A stretch of DNA of 64,000 nt, taken from NCBI GenBank assembly GCA_028821195.1, contig JAPPHB010000077.1, positions 19,806 through 83,805 on the forward strand. The letters run 5' to 3'. This stretch comes from Gammaproteobacteria bacterium (GTDB lineage: Bacteria; Gemmatimonadota; Gemmatimonadetes; Longimicrobiales; Gaopeijiaceae). The position numbers and the translations under genes were made by a program. Below are positions 40,128-48,680 of the stretch, piece by piece (the stretch's first letter is position 1; every line of letters starts with the position of its first letter). The notes under the pieces are model-generated. The model was not told where the DNA came from. It saw only the letters and a program-made list of their open reading frames with translations, and did not search any database.

Positions 40128-41384
40128 ATGCACCATCGAACCAACCGTACCCGCGTTCTGTTAGGCGCAAGCCTGACCGCCCTGGCAGGCGTTGTCGCTT
40201 GCGGACAGGATTCCGGAGAGAGCGCCATGGGCGGCGGCGAAGCGCGGGACGCCGCAGGCGCCGCGGAGGCCGCGGACGGGGTGTATTCCTCCGCCCGCCA
40301 CGACTTCCGCGTCGTCACGGTCGCCGACGGCCTCGACCATCCCTGGTCCATGGCGTGGCTGCCCGGCGGCGAGATGCTGATCGTGGAACGTCCGGGCCGC
40401 CTGCGCGTGGTGCGCGACGGCGTGCTCCAGCCGGAGCCGGTGGCAGGTTGGCCGGAAGTATACCGGGACGAGGGCCAGGGTGGCTTCATGGACATCCTGC
40501 CCCACCCCGACTTTGCCGAGAACCGCTGGCTCTACCTCAGCTACGGCAAGCCCAACGAGGACGGGTCGGAGGGTACCACGACCGTCGTGAAGGGGCGCTG
40601 GGACGATGGCCGGGTCATCGACGTCGAAGAGATCTTCGAGTCGAACGCCTGGCACGACAACAACAACCACTTCTCCGGGCGCATGGCGTTCGGCCTCGAC
40701 GGGTATCTGTACCTGACGGTGGGCGACCGCATGTTCGAGCCCGACATGATGGCCGACCACCCGGCGCTGGACGTGACCAACCATATGGGCACCATCGTGC
40801 GCCTGCACGACGACGGCCGCGTCCCCGACGACAACCCCTTCGCGGGGAGCGGCGACGCGCTACCCGAGATCTGGAGCTACGGGCATCGCAACCTGCAGGG
40901 CCTCGCCGTGGATCCCGGCACCGGAGACGTCTGGTCGAACGAGCACGGGCCCCGGGGCGGCGACGAGCTCAACCTGATTTCGGGCGGGGGCAACTACGGC
41001 TGGCCCGTGGTCTCCCACGGCATCAACTACGACGGCACCGCGTACACGCTGGATGCCTCCGGGGAGGGCGTGGAGTCCCCGCGCTTCGTGTGGACGCCGT
41101 CCATCGGCATCTCCGGCATGATGATCTACCGCGGGGATGCGTTCCCCTGGTGGAAGGGCAGCGCCTTCGTCGGCGGCATGGTCGGCGAGCAGCTTGGCCG
41201 GGTCATCCTCGAAGGAACGGATGCGCTCGGCGTCGAGACCCTGCTCCCGGGCGAGCTGGGCCGCATCCGGGACGTGCGGGAGGGTCCCGACGGACTCATC
41301 TATCTCGCCCTCGAGCACGCCGAGGACCTCACAGCGGTGGTGCGCCTGGAGCCCGTGGCCAGCGACGTGATGCCCCCGGAGTAA
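40128..41384 (+). CDS. PQQ-dependent sugar dehydrogenase-like lipoprotein (YliI/Asd type)
   Basis: A 418-residue exported protein with a lipobox-like GVVAC (Cys26) and a six-bladed soluble-glucose-dehydrogenase fold (GSDH family). Typical motifs are LDHPWSMAWLPGGEMLIVERPGRL, GGFMDILPHPDF, the conserved basic residue region GHRNLQGLAVDPGTGDVW and the NEHGPRGGDELN site, where His and Glu bind PQQ and calcium. It should oxidise aldose sugars in the periplasm and pass electrons to the respiratory chain. ATG at 40128 has GAGGAGAGG upstream. It diverges from recQ across 279 nt. Confidence 0.9.
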   Translation: MHHRTNRTRVLLGASLTALAGVVACGQDSGESAMGGGEARDAAGAAEAADGVYSSARHDFRVVTVADGLDHPWSMAWLPGGEMLIVERPGRLRVVRDGVLQPEPVAGWPEVYRDEGQGGFMDILPHPDFAENRWLYLSYGKPNEDGSEGTTTVVKGRWDDGRVIDVEEIFESNAWHDNNNHFSGRMAFGLDGYLYLTVGDRMFEPDMMADHPALDVTNHMGTIVRLHDDGRVPDDNPFAGSGDALPEIWSYGHRNLQGLAVDPGTGDVWSNEHGPRGGDELNLISGGGNYGWPVVSHGINYDGTAYTLDASGEGVESPRFVWTPSIGISGMMIYRGDAFPWWKGSAFVGGMVGEQLGRVILEGTDALGVETLLPGELGRIRDVREGPDGLIYLALEHAEDLTAVVRLEPVASDVMPPE

Positions 41385-41396
41385 CTGACGCGTTAC
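41381..41396. terminator. Hairpin with stop codons of convergent genes
   Basis: GTAAC (41381-41385) pairs with GTTAC (41392-41396); flanking CCG and CGG can extend the stem with a bulge. Both stop codons, TAA at 41382-41384 and TAA on the other strand at 41393-41395, lie in the arms. A compact bidirectional terminator is plausible. Confidence 0.4.
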
Positions 41397-42520
41397 CGGG
41401 GAAAGCCTGCCTCGGGCATGTTGGGGATGATCCGCAGCGCGTTCGCGTAGTACACCTTGCGCAGGACATCGTCCGGAAGGCCCATGCCGTAGAGCTTCCA
41501 GAAGGCGTGGTAGTTCCGGTAGTAGTCGAAGTACTCGTCCTCGGTCTCGAAGACGCGCCAGTAGTAGGGATACTCGTCGGGCTGGAACGAATCCTTGCCG
41601 AAGAGGATGCGGTCCTGGTACCGGACGAAGAACTCGCGCGCGAAGCGAGGCTGCCGTCCCAGGTCGTAGAGCACGGCGCCGACCTCGCCGTGGACGTTGG
41701 GGAAGCGGTCGAAGAGTTCGCCCAGGCGCCCGAGATCCTGCGTGTGCCATCCCATGTGCGCCAGAACCCAGGTCGTATTGGGATGCTTCGCCAGCATCCG
41801 GTCGCGCTCGGCCATCAGTTTCTCGAAGGACGGGAAACGCTCGCTGTCGAAGAAGCGGCGGTTGGGGAAGATGGCCAGCTCGAGCCAGCGCTCGTTCTCG
41901 TAGTCGAGGGGCTCGAAGAACTCCGCAGGGTCGGCGGTGTGGATGAAGACCGGGATCCCCAGCCGAGCCGCTGTCTCCCAGACGATGTCGAGTTCGGGAT
42001 CGTCGAGTTGGAGGCGGGTGCCGTCTGCCTTGCGGGTGGTTAGCCCGAACTGCTTGCCGATCTCGCCGATGCCCACCGCTCCGGCGCGCACGTCCTCCTC
42101 CAGTTGGGCCGCAATGCGGGCGCCCGATCCGGGACCCACGTTGCGCAGATCGAGCGTGGTGAAGAACACGAAGCGGTCTGCGTGCCCGGCGGCGCGCACC
42201 GCCTCGATCTGACGGGTGAGGCGGGTGCCGGAGCTGCCGCGCGCCTGCACGATGACCTGGAGGTTCAGTTCGTCCATCGCCGCCACCACCCGCTCGATGG
42301 TGGCGGGGTCTGCGAGCGACGGGGGATGCCCGTGCAGGTCCACCACCGGGTATTTCGCCCGTGGCACGGGGTTCTCCGGGACCACGAGGGTGGAGCGCGG
42401 CTGATACTCGACGATGCTCGGGGGCGGGAGGGTCGGCTGCGCGAAGTTCGGCCGACGGGCCTGCGCGTCGAGCGCGGCGGGCAGGAGAAGCAGCACGGCG
42501 ATCGGTGCGGTTCGGCACAT
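41393..42520 (-). CDS. Secreted amidohydrolase-family (TIM-barrel) hydrolase
   Basis: A 375-residue amidohydrolase-2-type protein with a signal peptide (about residues 1-21, ending LDAQA). Metal-site candidates are the HGHP sequence of PVVDLHGHPPS (a degenerate HxH), GIPVFIHTAD, WVLAHMGWH and the late Asp of ILFGKDSFQPDEY. Members hydrolyse C-N or C-C bonds or decarboxylate substrates in metal-dependent fashion; no substrate is indicated. ATG at 42520 puts the signal peptide at the N-terminus; an ATG 11 codons upstream (42553) also exists. It is divergent from the DUF1028 gene. Confidence 0.85.
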   Translation of the reverse strand: MCRTAPIAVLLLLPAALDAQARRPNFAQPTLPPPSIVEYQPRSTLVVPENPVPRAKYPVVDLHGHPPSLADPATIERVVAAMDELNLQVIVQARGSSGTRLTRQIEAVRAAGHADRFVFFTTLDLRNVGPGSGARIAAQLEEDVRAGAVGIGEIGKQFGLTTRKADGTRLQLDDPELDIVWETAARLGIPVFIHTADPAEFFEPLDYENERWLELAIFPNRRFFDSERFPSFEKLMAERDRMLAKHPNTTWVLAHMGWHTQDLGRLGELFDRFPNVHGEVGAVLYDLGRQPRFAREFFVRYQDRILFGKDSFQPDEYPYYWRVFETEDEYFDYYRNYHAFWKLYGMGLPDDVLRKVYYANALRIIPNMPEAGFPR

Positions 42521-42896
42521 GGTGGGCGCTCCGGCGTGCGAGTGATCGGGCATTCGGGTCGAGATGCGGATTGCGTCCCCGGCGCGGAGACCGTCGGCCG
42601 AGGCGCGTATGGGAACTTGGCCAGAGCCGGCGGTGCCGGCCATGCCCGCGGGAGCAATGACTGCGAACACCGTGCCGAAACCTGGTGGGAGGGAGCGGGG
42701 CGAGCCGGATTCCCAGGGCCGAGAGGCGCCGACGCGGGTGAGAGAATCCAGGGGGCTGCGATGTCCGGACGGTGGCGACTCCCTGGGATGGCATGCCATG
42801 TTGGCGGGTATCAGACTTACGCGTTGTCCGGGCGGTACAGTTTCCCGTCACGGGCAGGTCGCGGTGCCCCCCCTGGCGCACAGCATGGAGGTAGCC
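42521..42896. other. Intergenic region between divergent secreted-hydrolase genes
   Basis: About 376 nt with no convincing gene. The only notable element is the 12-nt palindrome ATGGCATGCCAT at 42788-42799, roughly 100 nt before the DUF1028 start. A GGAGG at 42887-42891 belongs to the ribosome-binding site of that gene. Promoters of both genes should lie here. Confidence 0.5.
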
Positions 42897-44000
42897 ATGT
42901 CCCGATCGCCCTCGTCGTCCCGAAGCGCCATCACGGCGTTCGTCGCGCCGCTCCTGCTTACGCTGTTGCTCGCGGTCGCCATTCCCCTGGCGGCCCAGGA
43001 GCCGGCGGGCTGGGGGGAGGACCTTGTGTTCAACACCTTCTCGATCGTCGGCATCGACCCGGTGACCGGTGAGTCCGGGGTGGCGGTCACCACGCGCGTG
43101 GCCTGCGTCGGCAACGCCGTACCGTGGGTGCGGCCGGGGGTGGGGGCGGTCGCGACCCAGGGCGGCACGCGGCTCGAGTACGGCCACGATCTCCTTGCCC
43201 TTCTGGAGCAGGGCGTGGCCCCCCAGGAGGCCATGGACCGCGTGGTGGCGGCGGACGAGGGGCGGGAACGCAGGCAGGTGGGCGTGATCGACATGCAGGG
43301 GCGCTCGGCCCAGTGGACCGGATCGGGCCAGTACGGCGCCGAGGACAGGGGCGACTGGGTCTGGGAGCGCACGGGCCTCAACTACGCCGCGCAGGGCAAC
43401 TCGCTGGTGAGCACCGCCGTGGTGGACTCGGTGGCGGTCGCGTTCGAGAGAACGGAGGGATCGGGGCGCCACCTGGCGGACCGGCTGATCGAGGCCCTCT
43501 ACGCCGGGCAGGTGCTGGGGGGGGACGGCCGCCACGGCCGCACACAGTCGGCCGCGGTGCTGGTCGCGGACCCGCGGCCCGGCATGTCACGGCGCCAGGA
43601 CGGGGTAACGACCGACATCAACGTGTGCGAGCACCCCGAACCGATAAGGGAGGTGCGGCGCATCTACGACACCATCTCGGAGACCCTCGGCTTCCGCAGC
43701 CTCCAGCAGTTCGCCGGCCGCGACGTACTGCAGCTCAAGGTGATGCTGCACGCGCTGGGATACTACCGGGCGGGCTCGCCGCCGCCTTCCATGGAAGCGA
43801 CGGACGCGCTCCTCTACGATCGCGAGACTGTGGAAGCCGTGGACACCTTCCGCGCGGCTCAGGCCTGGCAGACCTCCGTGCCCGGCTGGGTGGACGCAAA
43901 CACCATCGCGAGGCTGTGGAACCGGCTGGAGGAGGCCGGAGTCGCCGACGAGGTGCGCCAGCGGATGCGGGACGTGGTGCGGGTGCGGGTGAGGCGCTAG
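42897..44000 (+). CDS. Secreted DUF1028 protein with C-terminal peptidoglycan-binding-like domain
   Basis: A 367-residue exported protein. A signal peptide (about residues 1-34, ending PLAAQ) is followed by a DUF1028 domain (about 42-265), an Ntn-hydrolase-like fold with NTFSIVGIDPVTGESGVAV, GVGAVATQGGTRLEYG and RRQVGVIDMQGRSAQWTGS. Residues about 275-355 (LQLKVMLHALGYYR and VEAVDTFRAAQAW) resemble a PG_binding_1 helical domain. The combination suggests an amidohydrolase acting on or near peptidoglycan or peptides, which is inference. ATG at 42897 has GGAGG 5 nt upstream. Confidence 0.85.
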   Translation: MSRSPSSSRSAITAFVAPLLLTLLLAVAIPLAAQEPAGWGEDLVFNTFSIVGIDPVTGESGVAVTTRVACVGNAVPWVRPGVGAVATQGGTRLEYGHDLLALLEQGVAPQEAMDRVVAADEGRERRQVGVIDMQGRSAQWTGSGQYGAEDRGDWVWERTGLNYAAQGNSLVSTAVVDSVAVAFERTEGSGRHLADRLIEALYAGQVLGGDGRHGRTQSAAVLVADPRPGMSRRQDGVTTDINVCEHPEPIREVRRIYDTISETLGFRSLQQFAGRDVLQLKVMLHALGYYRAGSPPPSMEATDALLYDRETVEAVDTFRAAQAWQTSVPGWVDANTIARLWNRLEEAGVADEVRQRMRDVVRVRVRR

Positions 44001-44007
44001 GAAGAGA

Positions 44008-45651
44008 TCAGGGCTGTTCGCGGCGCACCACCACGCCCGGTTGCGCTCCCGTCACGGCTCCGTCCTCGTAGACGACCGTCCCCCCGACCCATACGCGCTC
44101 GATCCCGATCGACGTGAGGTGGGGCTCCGCGGTCGTCGCCCGGTCGATGACGGTCTCGGGGTTGAAGAGCACCAGGTCGGCGGCAGCACCCACTTCCAGC
44201 GTGCCCCGGCCGGAGAGCCCCATGTGCGCCGCCGCCAGCCCCGTCATCTTGTGGATGGCCTGCTCCAGATTGAGCCGACCCTCTTCGCGCACGTATCGCC
44301 CGAGCACCCTCGGGTAGGTGCCGAACCCGCGCGGGTGGGCGCCGCGCAACCCGCCGTCGGACGCGACGTTGGCGTGCGGCCAGGCCATCAGCGCGGCGAT
44401 GTCGTCGACGGTCATGCTCGTCGCGACGATGCTCTCGCCTCCGTCTCTGCCCTCCGCTCGCGCCGCCTGCGATTCGGCGATGAGATCGAGGTAGGTGGTG
44501 ACGGGATCGGTGCCCCGCTCCTGGGCTATTTCGGCCAAGGTCTTGCCTTCGAGGGTGGGATCCGGCTCGAAACGCCCGATCAGCATCCCCTCAGGCGCGA
44601 CCAGCTCTTCCAGAGCGAAACGCGCGGCCTCGCGGTCCGTGAAATCGCGCTCCGGGAACAGGACGGTCATGGTGGACTGCCAGTACTCGTAGGGATAGAC
44701 GTCCGCCGTTATATCGAGCCCCTCGGCGCGCGCTGCATCGAGCCGCGCCAGTATCTCCGGCGCCTGTCCCCAGAGGCCCCGAGCGGCCAGCTTGAAGTGC
44801 GAGATCTGGACGGGAAGGCGGGCGCGCTCGGCGATCTCGATGGTCTCCTCGATGGCATCGCGCAGGCCTCGGTCCTCGCTTCGCATGTGCGAGATGTAGC
44901 GGCCGCCGTGGGCCGCTGCCGTCCCGGCGAGCGCGACGACCTCGTCCGTCGTCGAGTAGATCCCGGGGTCGTACTCGAGTCCGGTCGAGAGCCCCAGCGC
45001 CCCGCTCGCGAGTTCGGTCTCAAGAAGCGCCTGCATGGCCGCGACCTCGTGCGCGGTCGCTTCGCGGCGGAAGTCGCCGCCCATGACCTGACGGCGGAGG
45101 GTCCCGTGTCCGGCGTACGAGGCCACGTTCACCGCCGCGGGGGCCGCTTCCAGCGCGGCAAAGAAGTCGGCGACGGGGAACGGCGATCCTCCGTCCTGCC
45201 CGACCACGATGGTCGTGATGCCCTGGCTTACGGCGGCCAGTGCGGTCAACTCGATCAGGAGGCCGCCGTCGTGGTGGCTGTGGCTGTCGACGAAGCCCGG
45301 GGCGAGCACCAGCCCGGAGGCGTCGTAGATGCGGTCGGCGTCGGGAGAAGACGGAGTTTCGTCGGCCCCGTGGGGCGTCACCTCGGCGATCGTGCCTCCA
45401 ACGACGCGGACCGATCCGGTGAATCCGGGGCGACCGGTGCCGTCGACGATGGTTGCGTCCTGGATCACGAACGTGCCCTCGTCGGCGGAGACCGGTGCTC
45501 CGCCATCGCCCCTGCAGGCGGCCAGCAGAGGAACCAGGAAATAGAGCACGCGTCCCGGGGTGGCGCCCACCCGCCGCAAGAGCGGGCGGCCATCGGTCCG
45601 GGCCGGTCGCAGGCGGCACCCGCCGCCGCCATCCGTCGCCTGGCACGTCAT
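44008..45651 (-). CDS. N-acyl-D-amino-acid deacylase family lipoprotein
   Basis: A 547-residue amidohydrolase of the D-aminoacylase/dihydroorotase-like group. Metal ligands are expected in DSHSHHDGG, and other signatures are GQDGGSPFPV, VQISHFKLAARG and the late SDGGLRGAHPRGFGTYPRVLGRYVREEG block. A hydrophobic run ending LLAAC suggests a lipid anchor. These enzymes release D-amino acids from N-acyl-D-amino acids; the call of D- versus L-substrate is family-based. ATG at 45651 leaves a long basic N-region before the hydrophobic core; GTG at 45549 would give a much shorter one. Convergent with the DUF1028 gene after 7 nt. Confidence 0.87.
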   Translation of the reverse strand: MTCQATDGGGGCRLRPARTDGRPLLRRVGATPGRVLYFLVPLLAACRGDGGAPVSADEGTFVIQDATIVDGTGRPGFTGSVRVVGGTIAEVTPHGADETPSSPDADRIYDASGLVLAPGFVDSHSHHDGGLLIELTALAAVSQGITTIVVGQDGGSPFPVADFFAALEAAPAAVNVASYAGHGTLRRQVMGGDFRREATAHEVAAMQALLETELASGALGLSTGLEYDPGIYSTTDEVVALAGTAAAHGGRYISHMRSEDRGLRDAIEETIEIAERARLPVQISHFKLAARGLWGQAPEILARLDAARAEGLDITADVYPYEYWQSTMTVLFPERDFTDREAARFALEELVAPEGMLIGRFEPDPTLEGKTLAEIAQERGTDPVTTYLDLIAESQAARAEGRDGGESIVATSMTVDDIAALMAWPHANVASDGGLRGAHPRGFGTYPRVLGRYVREEGRLNLEQAIHKMTGLAAAHMGLSGRGTLEVGAAADLVLFNPETVIDRATTAEPHLTSIGIERVWVGGTVVYEDGAVTGAQPGVVVRREQP

Positions 45652-45857
45652 CGAACGCGCAACTCCCTCTCCTCCCGTGCCGGCGCCCGAGCTTCGGCTC
45701 GGCCAAGTGATCAGTGCGTGGAGCGCCACGCGGAACTCCCGCCCCGTGGCCGCGTCAAACATAGGCTCGAAACGGTGCCTGCGATACGCGCCTTTTCCCT
45801 GGGGTTATATTTCAGGTTTGCCTTGGGAGCGGGGCCGCCAGGACTCGAAAACGTGCG

Positions 45858-47066
45858 ATGCAGAATACCGAAATGACCGAATCACCCTGGGAGAAGGGCG
45901 CCGGCGCGCGGGTGCTCGACTACCTGCACGCGCGCCGTGACCGGATGCGCGACCTGCTGGAGCGGCTGGTCGAACTCGAGTCGCCCTCCATGCTGGCCGC
46001 CTCGCAACGTCCCGTGCAGGCCCGCCTGCGCCAGGCGCTGGCCGACATCGGATACCGTTCCCGGATCCTTGCGGGACGGACGACCGGCGGCACCCTGTAC
46101 GCCTCTCCCCGGGAGCGCCGCCATCCGGCGCCCTACCAGCTCATCCTCGGGCATACGGACACCATCTGGCCGGTGGGTACCCTCGAGGAGATGCCCATGC
46201 GGATGGACCGGGGGCGCCTCTACGGACCCGGCACCTTCGACATGAAGGCGGGCCTGGTTCAGGGCGTCTTTGCCGTGGAGGCCCTCAGGCACTGCGTCGG
46301 CGACCCCGAGGTCACGCCGGTGTTCGTCTACAACTCCGACGAGGAGATCGGCAGCCCGGATTCCCGGGAGCATATCGTGCGGCTGGCGATGCGGGCGGAC
46401 CGCGCGCTGGTGCTGGAACCGTCCCTGGGCGAGAACGGGAAGCTCAAGACCACCCGCAAGGGGGGTGGGGACTTCACCGTCCGTGTTACCGGCGTCGCAG
46501 CGCACGCGGGGCTTGAACCGGAGAAGGGGGTGAGCGCGATCCTGGAACTCGCGCACGTGATCCGGAAGCTGCACGCCCTCAACGACCCGGTCCGGGGTGT
46601 GAACGTCAACGTCGGGACCGTCGAGGGCGGGATTCGCCCCAATGTGATTGCGCCGGAGGCGAGCGCCGAGGTGGACGTCCGCGTGCCCACCCTGGCCGAC
46701 GCGCGCAGAGTCGAACGGGCCATCCGCGCCATCGAGGCCACGGCGTCCGGGGCTTCGGTCGAGATCCGGGGGGAGATGGACCGTCCTCCCATGGAGCAGA
46801 CCCCGGGCAACCGCCGGCTCTGGGACCTGGCGCGGGAGGCCGGAGTACAGCTGGGGTTGGAGATGGAGGAGTCGTCCTCCGGCGGGGGATCGGACGGCAA
46901 CACCACGAGCCTGTACACGCCCACCCTCGATGGTCTGGGCGCGGTGGGAGCGGGGGCGCACGCCAGCCACGAGCACGTGGTGGTGGAGCGAATGCCGGAG
47001 CGGGCCGCTCTGGTGGCCCTGCTGCTTGCGGCGCCTTCGATGCTGCCCTACGGGGCCGAGGCCTGA
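45858..47066 (+). CDS. M20-family metallopeptidase (glutamate carboxypeptidase-like)
   Basis: A 402-residue zinc peptidase of the M20/ArgE/CPG2 group, without a signal peptide. Zinc and catalytic residues lie in ILGHTDTIWP, GPGTFDMKAG, NSDEEIGSP (the Glu-Glu pair), VLEPSL and GAHASHEHV. The dimerisation domain starts near GGGDFTVRVTGVAAHAG. It removes C-terminal glutamate or cleaves N-acyl amino acids or dipeptides. It is divergent from the D-aminoacylase-like gene, consistent with an N-acyl amino acid or peptide scavenging theme. Confidence 0.93.
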   Translation: MQNTEMTESPWEKGAGARVLDYLHARRDRMRDLLERLVELESPSMLAASQRPVQARLRQALADIGYRSRILAGRTTGGTLYASPRERRHPAPYQLILGHTDTIWPVGTLEEMPMRMDRGRLYGPGTFDMKAGLVQGVFAVEALRHCVGDPEVTPVFVYNSDEEIGSPDSREHIVRLAMRADRALVLEPSLGENGKLKTTRKGGGDFTVRVTGVAAHAGLEPEKGVSAILELAHVIRKLHALNDPVRGVNVNVGTVEGGIRPNVIAPEASAEVDVRVPTLADARRVERAIRAIEATASGASVEIRGEMDRPPMEQTPGNRRLWDLAREAGVQLGLEMEESSSGGGSDGNTTSLYTPTLDGLGAVGAGAHASHEHVVVERMPERAALVALLLAAPSMLPYGAEA

Positions 47067-47071
47067 GGACG

Positions 47072-47090
47072 GCCCGCACTGATCGCGGGC
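47072..47090. terminator. Hairpin downstream of the M20 peptidase gene
   Basis: GCCCGC (47072-47077) and GCGGGC (47085-47090) form a perfect 6-bp GC stem around a 7-nt loop, 6 nt after the peptidase stop at 47066 and before the convergent small-protein stop at 47116. No T-run follows on either strand, so this may need a factor or act mainly as an mRNA 3' end. Confidence 0.5.
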
Positions 47091-47115
47091 GACAAGGCAC
47101 CGGCCCGCCGACGCG

Positions 47116-47340
47116 TCAGAGCGGCTCCACGCGCTCCTCGTCCGCATCCTGGCGGCGTGTGCGCAGGTGGCGCAGCGCCAGTCCGGCCAGCAGCGCGGCG
47201 AGCGCGATCCAGATCAGCCAGCCGATGTCGAGCAGCATTCCCGCGAGTCCAAGCCCGGCGCCCACGCACATCAGCGCGACGCGCCCGTGCAGATAGCGGT
47301 CCTCCCGGGGACGTGAGCGGCTCGCAAAGATGAACAGCAC
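47116..47340 (-). CDS. Small two-helix membrane protein at end of carboxylase operon
   Basis: A 74-residue protein with a GTG start at 47340, 2 nt after the crotonase stop. It has an N-terminal basic part (FASRSRPREDRYLHGR), two consecutive hydrophobic helices (about residues 25-60), and a charged C-terminus (RHLRTRRQDADEERVEPL). No known family is recognised. Because the spacing is so tight it is probably the last cistron of the operon. It could be a mere open frame, but hydrophobicity pattern and position argue for a gene. Confidence 0.6.
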   Translation of the reverse strand: MLFIFASRSRPREDRYLHGRVALMCVGAGLGLAGMLLDIGWLIWIALAALLAGLALRHLRTRRQDADEERVEPL

Positions 47341-47342
47341 CG

Positions 47343-48119
47343 TCAGTTCCGCTTCTTGCGCTCGAGGAATTTGCGCACCCCTTCCCGGCAGGTGTGCGTC
47401 AGGCGGGCGGCGACGTTGATCTGGGCGGCCCGCGCGATGCCATCCTTGAAGCCGAGACTGTCGAGGTCGTAGAGCAGCGTCTTGGAAAGGGCGACGGAGG
47501 AGGGAGCCCGCCGGGCCAGTTCCGTGGCGTAGGCCATGACCGATCCCTCGAAGTCGTTCGCGGGCATCACCCGGGTCGCGATTCCCCATGCCAGGGCATC
47601 GGCTGCGGAGAAGCGTTCGCCGAGGGTTGCCAACTCGAACACGCGCCCTTCCGACACCTTGCGCCGGAGCACGGTCATCACCAGCGCGGGCACGAAGCCC
47701 AGGTGCACTTCCGGGTAGCCCAACTCCGCATCCTCGCGGACAAGCACCACATCGCAGGCGGTAGCGAGGCCGCATCCGCCGCCGAGCGCCCGGCCGTGAA
47801 CCGCCGCGACCAGCGGCTTGGTCAGGTCGCGCATCTGGACGAAAAGATCGCCCATTCGCAGCGCGTCGGCGTGGATCTTCTCCGGCCCCATGCTGGTGAT
47901 GCGGTCCATCTCCACCAGGTCCGCTCCGGCGCAGAAATCGGGTCCGGCCCCCCGCAGAAGCACGACACGCACGGCCGAGTCGGTGCGCGCCTGAACGAGC
48001 GCCGCCTTCAGCGCCTGCACCGTGTGCGAGTCGAGCGCGTTGCGTTTGTGCGGGCGGTTGAGGGTCAGCGTCAACACCCGGTTCTCGATTCGGTGTAGCA
48101 ACCGCTCGTCAGCGCTCAT
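47343..48119 (-). CDS. Enoyl-CoA hydratase/methylglutaconyl-CoA hydratase-like crotonase
   Basis: A 258-residue crotonase. It has NRPHKRNALDSHTVQ, ADFCAGADLVEMD (oxyanion-hole region), HGRALGGGCGLATACDVVLV and GYPEVHLGFVPALVMTVLRRKV, where one of the usual catalytic glutamates appears to be aligned with GYPE. It resembles LiuC/AtuE-type hydratases that act on 3-methylglutaconyl-CoA or isohexenylglutaconyl-CoA, in keeping with the carboxyltransferase and AtuA genes of the same operon. Its ATG overlaps the upstream gene stop by 4 nt. Confidence 0.9.
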   Translation of the reverse strand: MSADERLLHRIENRVLTLTLNRPHKRNALDSHTVQALKAALVQARTDSAVRVVLLRGAGPDFCAGADLVEMDRITSMGPEKIHADALRMGDLFVQMRDLTKPLVAAVHGRALGGGCGLATACDVVLVREDAELGYPEVHLGFVPALVMTVLRRKVSEGRVFELATLGERFSAADALAWGIATRVMPANDFEGSVMAYATELARRAPSSVALSKTLLYDLDSLGFKDGIARAAQINVAARLTHTCREGVRKFLERKKRN

Positions 48120-48511
48120 CCGTGCGTGTCCTCCCCAATTGGGTCAGGCGACTGCGGGAGCCTGCCCCGCCCCCGCACGCGTCCCGCGACCTCGTCTGGC
48201 ACTTCCACGTCCATGCGCAGCAGCGCAGTCGAAAACACCTTGCCCTGCGCGTCCATCATCAGCGACACGGTTCCCCCGCCGCCGAGCGCCCCGGGCAGCA
48301 CGAAGTTGAGGGCGTGCAGGTTGGGAAGCTCGTAGCGCACCACCTTCCCTTTGACCATGTCGCCGAAGTGCTCCTGTACCCGTCCGGCGGTCAGCGCCTG
48401 GACGAGCAGCTGATAGTGTTCGGGATCATAGGCAACCACACCGATGTTGACCACATCGCCCTTGTCGCCCGAGCGCGCGTGCGCGAGTTCGACCAGCTTG
48501 ACGGCCGCCAT
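48116..48511 (-). CDS. AtuA-like ferredoxin-fold domain protein (detached AtuA C-terminal part)
   Basis: A 131-residue protein beginning KLVELAHARSGDKGDVVNIGVVAY, a block normally found as the C-terminal domain of full-length AtuA-family proteins. The middle, VVRYELPNLHALNFVLPGALGGGGTVSLMMD, is equally conserved-looking. Here it is a separate gene following the larger AtuA part, with a 169-nt gap. ATG at 48511 is chosen because the domain starts there; the frame is open further upstream but that part is not conserved-looking. The last 25 residues are variable. Role unknown. Confidence 0.8.
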   Translation of the reverse strand: MAAVKLVELAHARSGDKGDVVNIGVVAYDPEHYQLLVQALTAGRVQEHFGDMVKGKVVRYELPNLHALNFVLPGALGGGGTVSLMMDAQGKVFSTALLRMDVEVPDEVAGRVRGRGRLPQSPDPIGEDTHG

Positions 48512-48680
48512 GGTCAGGGCCTCCCGGGGGCTTCGCGCCCGCCTGTTCCGGTCCGGCATGCGAACACCCCGGAGGAGGTTGCAGCCCCGTGCACGGAAGC
48601 GAAACGGCCAGCGGTCCTCGGGAATCCCGGCCGCCACCGCCGTGCGACGGATCCCCCGCTGCCTGCCCGGCGAGCGACGA

